In this document: in pieces, positions 57,161 to 64,000 of the stretch
Layout: every line of letters begins with the position of its first letter
How positions within the stretch are numbered: position 1 is the first letter of the stretch
NCBI GenBank assembly: GCA_002118135.1
Contig: BDIU01000186.1
Location: 124,001 to 188,000 of the forward strand
DNA length: 64,000 nt
Source of the DNA: Trebouxia sp. TZW2008
Taxonomy: Eukaryota; Chlorophyta; Trebouxiophyceae; Trebouxiales; Trebouxiaceae
Reading direction: 5' to 3'
Made by a program: the position numbers and the translations under genes
Notes under the pieces: generated by a model
Told to the model about the DNA's origin: nothing
The model's database searches: none
Seen by the model: only the letters and a program-made list of their open reading frames with translations

Positions 57161-58212
57161 GCTCCGTGCGCGAGGTCTCATGTTAGCGTACTCAGCCATG
57201 CAAATTTAGATTGCTGAGAGTCGGTCAAAGGCACTTGCTGCCAGCCAGGTCGGCGTTTTCACAGTGCTCGTGACTTTGTCTGACGTAAACAATCAACGTG
57301 AGAAGGTTTGCACACACAAATTCTCTCAGGCAGCAGACCTGGCCGCACTCCGTCTGCAGAAGGCTCACAGGATCCTTGGATGCAATCATCAATGTTGCAA
57401 ATGTCGCACTACGATGCTAATTGGCTTGATCATGATTAGCAGCTAGGGGCCGAGCATCATGGCACGCAGTGTGTAAAGCGGTCACCTGCCAGCAGGTCAC
57501 TCAGATTTTGCCTTTCAAATGCTGCAACTGAAGTTCACTGCACATGTGTATATGTTTACAGTCTAACCAGTAGGACCTTTAAGCCCAAATTCAGACTTTG
57601 ACAGACTGCCAAAATTGCAACATATAGGGTGTCCTTTGCATTGGCGTTGTGTTCATGTGAGCGTCTTGATCGCAGCGGGATTGGTGTACACTAAGATATC
57701 ATGGTGTGACTAACTTGAACAGTATGCAAAAGCCTAATGGCCTATGGCCAGCATGCTTGCAGTAGCTTTCATAAGCAAGTATAGCTGAAATAATGCACAT
57801 TGAAGGCTCATATTTGGACTGATGCACAGATCTGAGCAGTTCTTAAGTTTGACTCTGACAAAATGGCTGATGCTGCAGTCTTCTCCCAGATGCGAAGAGA
57901 CACGACCACATCATGTGCAAATGTAACTGCACATACTTTGATCCAGCTGGTAGCGAGGCACAGGGCAGTCACAATACATGACTTTGTCTGCTGGATCTGA
58001 GCAAGCAAGGCGTAGCATGTGCTACTGCAGGCTACAACCGCCGTGCTCGCTTCTCGCTACCTGTGACTCTCTCAGCAGCAGGGGGGTGTGCGTGTCTTTG
58101 CCCTGTACACAACACACTGTCAGGCACATGTGGCAATGGACCTACGTACCTGATTATGTACCCAATTACTCACCTTGCTGGGCCTGCTGAGCCTGTCTAG
58201 CATGCGTTTTGG
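57161..58212. other. Intergenic region
   Basis: No supported gene. Short frames occur on both strands. The right end (58162-58206) is a reversed copy of repeat R2. Confidence 0.4.
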
Positions 58213-58310
58213 ATGACATGACATGACATGACATGACATGACATGACATGACATGACATGACATGACATGACATGACATGACATGACATGACATGACATG
58301 ACATGACATG
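58213..58310. repeat. (ATGAC)n microsatellite
   Basis: An uninterrupted pentanucleotide array of about 19.6 units over 98 bp. Frames that cross it encode only a repeated CHVMS-type peptide and are not genes. Confidence 0.98.
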
Positions 58311-58311
58311 T

Positions 58312-58620
58312 GGCAACTGGGCAGCCTGCACCTCAGATGCGTCGCTTGCCAATGCATCATGCAATGTTGATGATGTACTGAATATGCGTTGTGGGCCCAT
58401 TGCATCATCTGCAGCAGGTGACTGGTGAGGTGCAGCCTGAGCTTGAGGTGATTCTCACCAACGCATCATGCAATGAAGGTGCTGCAATGAAAAGCTGTTG
58501 CATACCAAACTGCACTGTCTACAGCAGGTGATTGCTGGGGTGCAGCCTGAGTTTGAGACAATTGCACCAATGCATCATGCAATGACGATGCTGCACGTTG
58601 TAAGCAGGATGTGGTCAAGC
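58312..58620 (-). repeat. Tandem repeat at the RBR 3' end
   Basis: Three units of about 110-125 bp share LHDALV/LHDALA-coding sequence and a CAGGCTGC..CCAG..CACCTGC core (minus strand). The first unit lies inside the proposed last RBR exon and the others lie beyond its stop, so the C-terminal tail itself appears to be part of the duplicated unit. Confidence 0.75.
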
Positions 58621-61600
58621 AAGTAGTACCTTCTGTAGCAGCCGACTGCTGAGGCGCTGCAACGTCGCTATCTTCACTAGTGCTGCGGGCCACAGCTGTG
58701 AGTGTGCTGCTCTCTTGTGGCATCGAGGCATGAAGCGTGCTTTCACCCTGCAATTGTACACTGCACACTCAAGACAACTAGTTGAGGATGGGATGAAGCG
58801 CATGCAGTAACAGCAAGGTACAACAGAGCACTTTGAAATTACATTGCGTACTGTGCTCACTAATACCATGCAGATGAAAGCTATGACTGTAGCTAGACTG
58901 CTATTGATAAAGGTGCTGTTGGCCTGTCAAGGCTGTCACACTGCATTCTTCAAGCGTTGTTTAAAACAAAAATGAGCCGTTGTCAAAGGAGGCTAACCTT
59001 GTAGGGAGCAATGCTTTGGCTAGAATGTACAATTTTGGCCAGCAGGTCATTTTCAATCAGCTCAAACAGTTTGACCAGCCGCTTGTCCACGTTGGCTGTG
59101 CTGTTGATGACATCAAAGCGCTTGTGGTCTTCCATTTCATTGACTGGGGTCTCTATGAGCTTTGATAGCCGCTCCACCTGCACATGCCAGCCAGCCGTTG
59201 AAAGAGTGCATTTTTGCATCATGAAACAAACACACTCCCCCTGTGAAACACCGACAACCGCCATGACACTTGATGCCACAACAGAAACGTAGCAGTCAGC
59301 TTTGTTGGTGCTAGTTATGCAGCTGCTCACACTGAGCCTGTTCACATTCGGGGCGCAAACTTTTGAAAGATCAAAGAGCTGATACACAAGCAGTCATAAT
59401 TTTTACGGTTACATCTAAACCTGTTTGTTCTATCTTACCTTTCTCTTTGCGGCAGACAGCATGCACTGCATAGACAAGCATGCAGATGGGCGTACCTCCA
59501 TCTCAAGGCATGCTTGCTGGTCTTCAAAAAGGCTTTTGTTGATTTCATTCTGCTCAGGGGTGATCTCATCCAGGAACATGTCATTGCCGAAAAAATAAAA
59601 GGCTGACACATACGTATTGCCCAGAATGCGGCGAGCACTGAACAGCTGCTGGAGCGCCTGCATCACACAGAACACGGATGGGCAATTATTTACTCTCGCA
59701 GCTCTGCCTTGTCTTGCTGACAACTGTACAGTCAAATCTCTTTGTAACAACTGCTTTGGTCACAGAAAAAATTGTCCTTACATCAAAATGTCCTTACTCA
59801 GCAGGACCACTGCAGTCAAAATGCAGTGATTGGTCACGAATGGCATTGCCCTTACGTTCAGTGTCCTTACAAAGAGAGTTTGCTGTACTGGTCTGTGACT
59901 GACGAAAAGCATCAACACAGACTCGCTGTGTGAAAAAGAGAGAATGCAATCTTCTACAGTGTTGCAGCTCTCAGCAGCTGTTCAGTGCTGGAGCGCCTGC
60001 GGCACACAGAACACAGATGTTACACCAAACACTTTTGCAGCTCTGCGTTGCCTTGCAGAGACTTGTGCTGGTTTGCAACTGACAAGAACCTCAACATAGA
60101 CTTGCTGTATGCAACAGACAGAATGCAACCTTCCAGGGTGTTGCAGCTGATGCCAGCTCTTAGACGCTCCAGCACAGAACAGCTGCTGTTCACCATGTGA
60201 TACTGCACCAAACACTTTTGCAACTCTGCCTTGCCTGGCTGAGAATTGTGCTGATTTGCAACTGATAAGAAGCATCAACACAGACTTTCCGCATGCAACA
60301 GAGAGAATGCAATCTTCCAGAGTGTTGCAGCTGATGCCAGCTCTTAGACGCTCCAGCACAGAACAGCTGCTGACCACAATGTGATGCTGCATCAAACACT
60401 TTTGCAATTCTGCCTTGCCTTGCTGAAAAGTGTGCTGATTTGCAACTGATAAGAAGCATCAACACAGACTTGCCGCATGCAACAGAGAGCATGCAATCTT
60501 CCAGGCTTTTGCAGCTGATGCCAAGCAACACCTGGCTCAGTCAGCATGCTTGTCAATGCTGAAATGCGGATCCACGCTGTGGACCGTGGCATGTATGTGT
60601 CAAGGATATGTCAGAATGGGTCTGACAACAGCAGTGACAGCATCTGTTTGATGGACGCCTGCAAACTTTATGCGGCAGATGATGTAGGTGAAAGCAAACC
60701 TGTAACAGCCAGGTGTAGTCCTTGAGATTCGACGCATTATCTTCCAATTCTGCAATCTTCTCCTTGATTTCGGTCACTTGCTTTGCCTCAAGCTTCTGAC
60801 TAGCTACATGCGCTTCCCATCTGCCACTATAGTGCATGTAGCGCTTCAGATTCCTAGCAAGACAAACAAGCAATGCTGAAGTTGAACTTGTCTAGGTCCC
60901 TGATGTTATTGTAGTGTAGCTGCATTACATGTTGATCAATATGCCTTGATGTGCTTATGGACAATGTTGCTCACTTATGAGGGGCAACAAAGGTGAACAC
61001 TTTGTTTGCAAATCGAGTTGAGAAAATTGAGTGCTTGTGGAAGCTCGCAACTGCTGCATGACAATGCAGCTGGCATGTGATATCTGTACCTCTGGGCTTC
61101 ATTGATCTTCTTGTCAGCGTCCTCTTTGTATCTGCCACAGCTGTGCCCTGAAATAGTTTCCCATGTATGCGCTCTCCCAGTGGAGGCGCCACATAGCCAG
61201 CAGAAAGCCTGCATCACACAAAGGGACATGTTGCAGCATGGCAGCAAACACGCTCAAAGTCATCCGTGCTAGTGTGCTGAAGCCAGCAAGCATGAGCAAA
61301 GCATGTGGCATGTGAAAGGCGATAAGGCTTCCAAACCTGGTTACACTGAGCGTAACAAGCATAGGTCAACAATGTGGCATGTGAGTCATGACATGGCTCA
61401 CAAGGCAGCATGCACTGAAGACAGCAAGCATAAATCAACTGCGTGGCATGTGAATGCTGACAAAGCCCACAAACCAGAGTATGCTGGGGACAGCAAACAT
61501 TGGTCAAAAGGTGTGGCATATGAGTGATGGTCAGGCTCTCAAAGCCACAGAGAGAGAAGAGGGCTTGTGTACCTGCCCACATCTGCACACAACTAGGTTG

Positions 61601-63731
61601 CAGCCACCATTCTTCTCAACCTGGTTCTGACATTTAGGGCAAGGCTTGGTATTGGTGTTGAGCCAATTGGCTGTCTCACTGTCATCACTGCACTTGCGCT
61701 GCCACCGCTTCCACCTGACAAAGCAGTGGCTGAGGTCAGCATTGGGTTCACATCAAATGCGGTGCTTGAATGCCTTCCGTGAAGCAACAGGCTGTAATTC
61801 TGGGGCAGCTGCAGGTAAACGTACAAGACCCCCTAGTTCAGCTGGATCCTGAAACTGCTCACAGTTGACCTATGTTGCCGCTTGACCTAAGTTGCCGCTT
61901 GTTTGCAAGGACAATGTGACTGAAACTGCAATACTACAGACCTGGCAGCATGCAAAAGAGCACCAAGCTGGTTGTCAAGGGTGAAAATAAGTCACTCCTA
62001 AGGCTTCTACTTCAGGCTCCAAAAGCATGCAAATGAGGCGGTGAAGTCACGCAGACAAAGTATCCAGCAGCAGGCTCACATTTCACAGGTGCAGGGCGAA
62101 TGAGGGTCCAGGCCACATTGAAAGCAGAACTTGAGGCCGCACTGGCACACAGGCTCACATTGAGGCTCTCCATCAACCTGCAACAATGCAACTAACACCT
62201 TGAGTCAGCCTCACATCCACTCAGCCTACCAGTTGAGGGGTACAATAGCTTGCAATTCTTGCATCACCTTGCACTGCCAAACTGCCAGCAATGGCAAATG
62301 TCCATGAGCTTTACAGGATCGCTGGTCATGAATGCTGACTCCAATTGTTGAGGGCAACTTGCTGCTCTTTGGCATGCTGCAAATGCTGAACATCCAGGAT
62401 GCAGATTGCGAGGTTTGACACACCCACCTCTGTATGATGGGTGTATGCATGTATGCATTGGGTGTATGCAGGCATACATTGGTTGTACGCATGTGGGTTT
62501 GGGTGTATGTATGCTCTGTACAGTACTGAGCAGTGCACCTGTATGGCACATCCACAATGAGGGACACTTGGACACCACCGCACACTCTTGTTGTCTTCTA
62601 TATATGAGTCCAGCAACTTCTGCTCATACTTGTCAAGGAGCTTGGGGTCATGCTGCAAGAGCCTTCTGACCTGTATCCAGCAGAAGTGTTCACTCTTCTC
62701 AGAAGAGGAGTGCATTCGCTGCACTCCTTGCGAATGCAAAACAGATGACATGCAGAGTTGCTGTAAAAGGCAGAAACAGTGGAGAGCATGCTTCGTGGCA
62801 ATGTTTGTGATAGGGCAGAAATGACTTGTCTGCTGATTGTCGCTAGTAGCATGCACTCTTGCAAACGCACCAAAGGCAAAGATTTGTGTCAGGGGCACTG
62901 GTCACGTGCCTGCCTGTCATCACAGATGGCGCCACACTTGACACCCATACACAGCAAGCGCCTACTGTTGCCTTCACTGATCTGCACCTTGAAATGCTGT
63001 TGCCAGCAGTCATTGCAGTAGGTATGGCCACACTCCATTGTGGTGGCTTCAGCCACAGGCACATCACAGAAGCAACACCCACATTCTATCTCTCCTGTGC
63101 AAGCCACTGCATGACACCGACCATGTCATCATACTGCGCGATAATGCTACAATCGCATTGTCAAGTTTTGCTGGCTGAAGCAATGGCACATGCGCTTAGG
63201 TGTAGATGTGCCATGCAGTTCCAGCTGTATGTGAGCACCTGCTGGCGCTGTTGCATCTGATCTTGAGGTGACGCCTGCTGCCTGGTACACAGCTTCTTCG
63301 TCCCTGTCAGCTAAGGTGCCTGCATACCCAGAGCACAGCTTGACAATTTCTTTTGGGGGTTCATGGTACATTTTGACTGACAGCATCAGAACATACCAAA
63401 CAAGGCCTCCTTGTCCCATTGGAAATGTGTTAGAAGTTTCCTGGCTATGTCTCTAGAACAGCCAAGGATCCCTTGCACAGCTTCCAGCGACTCATCCTGC
63501 ATTTGTATGTGAGCTTGTCACATCTCACAACTGCAACAGCTTTTGCCATGGGGTGCATTTCTGTACCTGCACATGAGCTAGCCTGGCTTTATCTATCACA
63601 CCCCATATGCTTCGCTTGGTGGTGACTCCAAGTGCCGTGTCTTGCTGGTGCTCAGACAGAAAGGGCATCTCTTCCTCAGACAACGACTCTGGCTCTTCGT
63701 CGGAATCATAGTCATCGTAAGAATCGTACAT
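58466..63731 (-). CDS. Ariadne-type RBR E3 ubiquitin ligase
   Basis: Transfers ubiquitin through a RING2 thioester. Twelve exons: 63567-63731, 63397-63496, 63239-63376, 62910-63094, 62539-62670, 62080-62177, 61573-61714, 61090-61208, 60700-60853, 59496-59657, 58998-59177, 58466-58747 (TGA); 618 residues, phases consistent. Order: acidic N-terminus ([17 protein letters not shown]), UBA-like segment ([19 protein letters not shown]), RING1 ([21 protein letters not shown]), IBR ([30 protein letters not shown]), RING2 ([18 protein letters not shown], catalytic C311, then [12 protein letters not shown]) and the helical Ariadne domain ([30 protein letters not shown]). The intron after RING1 has a GC donor (GCACGT). 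The C-terminal end is less certain: another donor at about 58630 is possible. Confidence 0.93.
59729..59885. mobile_element. Intact pogo/mariner-like MITE, 157 bp
   Basis: TA duplications at 59727-59728 and 59886-59887. Termini CAGTCAAATCTCTTTGTAA and, on the complement, CAGCAAACTCTCTTTGTAA match at 16 of 19 positions. It lies in an RBR intron and has no coding capacity. CAGT..AACTCTCTTT-type ends are characteristic of pogo/Tigger-like Tc1-mariner elements. Confidence 0.85.
59930..60540 (-). repeat. Four 180-bp units derived from the RBR exon 10 acceptor
   Basis: TTGCAGCTGATGCC-type marks occur at 59962, 60141, 60325 and 60509, spaced 179, 184 and 184 bp. The unit nearest the exon contains GCTGGAGCGCCTGC and CACACAGAACAC, a copy of the exon 10 start and its acceptor (real acceptor 59657). 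Confidence 0.8.
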
Positions 63732-63855
63732 GCTGACCGAGCGGAAGCAAGCGACTGGAAGCGACCGCTGCTTCGACTACAGACAGTCCAGCTCGCTAGT
63801 GCTGAGGTGCGTATTGTCGCTGAAGCATCCCAAAGACTTGACAGGCACACGCCTG

Positions 63856-63926
63856 ATGTACGGCGTCGAGCTGACGCGTCTCACGGCAAGTGCGACGAGG
63901 GTGCAACGAGCAGGAATTGTGTCAAG
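63856..63926 (+). CDS. Possible first exon of a gene leaving the window
   Basis: An ATG in CpG-rich sequence opens MYGVELTRLTASATRVQRAG, arginine-rich and lacking acidic residues after the start, like an organelle transit peptide, and ends at an AAG/GTAGGA donor. An in-frame longer start at 63730 would overlap the RBR start codon on the other strand. No family can be seen from so little. Confidence 0.35.
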
Positions 63927-64000
63927 GTAGGATCTTGCACTTTCAAACGACGCTGGTGTGCAACGAGACGCGCACTTGCATGTGCTCGTCGGCACGCACC

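Noticed and set aside
58150..58408. Coding frames with a CHVMS repeat
   Set aside because: They are pure translation of the pentanucleotide microsatellite.
1..64000. Reassigned stop codons, as in some ulvophyte algae
   Set aside because: TAA, TAG and TGA each end well-supported genes, and glutamines in conserved positions are encoded by CAA or CAG.

Overview
This is an intron-rich nuclear contig of roughly even base composition from a eukaryote, most likely a green alga or another member of Viridiplantae. The gene set points that way: an HDA15-like histone deacetylase with a zinc finger, an EDR2_C (DUF1336) protein, a plant-type ATG1 kinase and a photolyase of the plant/cyanobacterial type. 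The TGTAA poly(A) signal typical of Chlorophyta lies about 40-50 nt past the stop of at least two genes. TAA, TAG and TGA are all used as stops, so the code is standard. I spliced the genes by hand from reading frames, splice sites, phases and family motifs. Seven models close completely in frame: apyrase, ATG1, photolyase, HDAC, aldo-keto reductase, RBR ligase and the single-exon GT32.

Layout: 888-1637 (+) 3' end of an unknown gene; 2581-6695 (-) GT8 glycosyltransferase; 8319-9275 (+) intronless GT32 glycosyltransferase; 9893-16949 (-) GDA1/CD39 apyrase, 9 exons; 17559-23088 (+) ATG1 autophagy kinase, 8 exons; 24280-31564 (-) photolyase, 12 exons, with an intron-containing tRNA-Tyr inside one of its introns; 32172-~35312 (-) TraB-domain membrane protein; ~35305-37600 (+) ricin-B-like double-domain lectin; 39134-44776 (+) class II HDAC, 8 exons; 45514-48191 (+) aldo-keto reductase, 7 exons; 49911-56592 (-) a TspO/MBR domain fused to an EDR2_C domain; 58466-63731 (-) Ariadne-type RBR ubiquitin ligase, 12 exons. 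The genes look like unrelated housekeeping functions in mostly divergent or convergent pairs; I see no operon or pathway cluster.

The most striking signal is structural. In GT8, apyrase, ATG1, photolyase, the TspO-EDR2_C gene and the RBR gene, introns carry tandem, decaying copies ('exon echoes') of the edge of a neighbouring exon together with its splice site, often at spacings of about 120-200 bp. One copy in apyrase is still a clean in-frame cassette exon. Other notable points are the TspO-EDR2_C fusion, a C-terminal PCNA-interacting motif on the photolyase, five GC-AG introns among about 71 resolved, and a pogo/mariner-like MITE family.

Limits: first exons of the unknown gene, the TraB, lectin and TspO-EDR2_C genes are unresolved, as is one expected internal GT8 exon. 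There is a 36-base assembly gap at 50764-50799.
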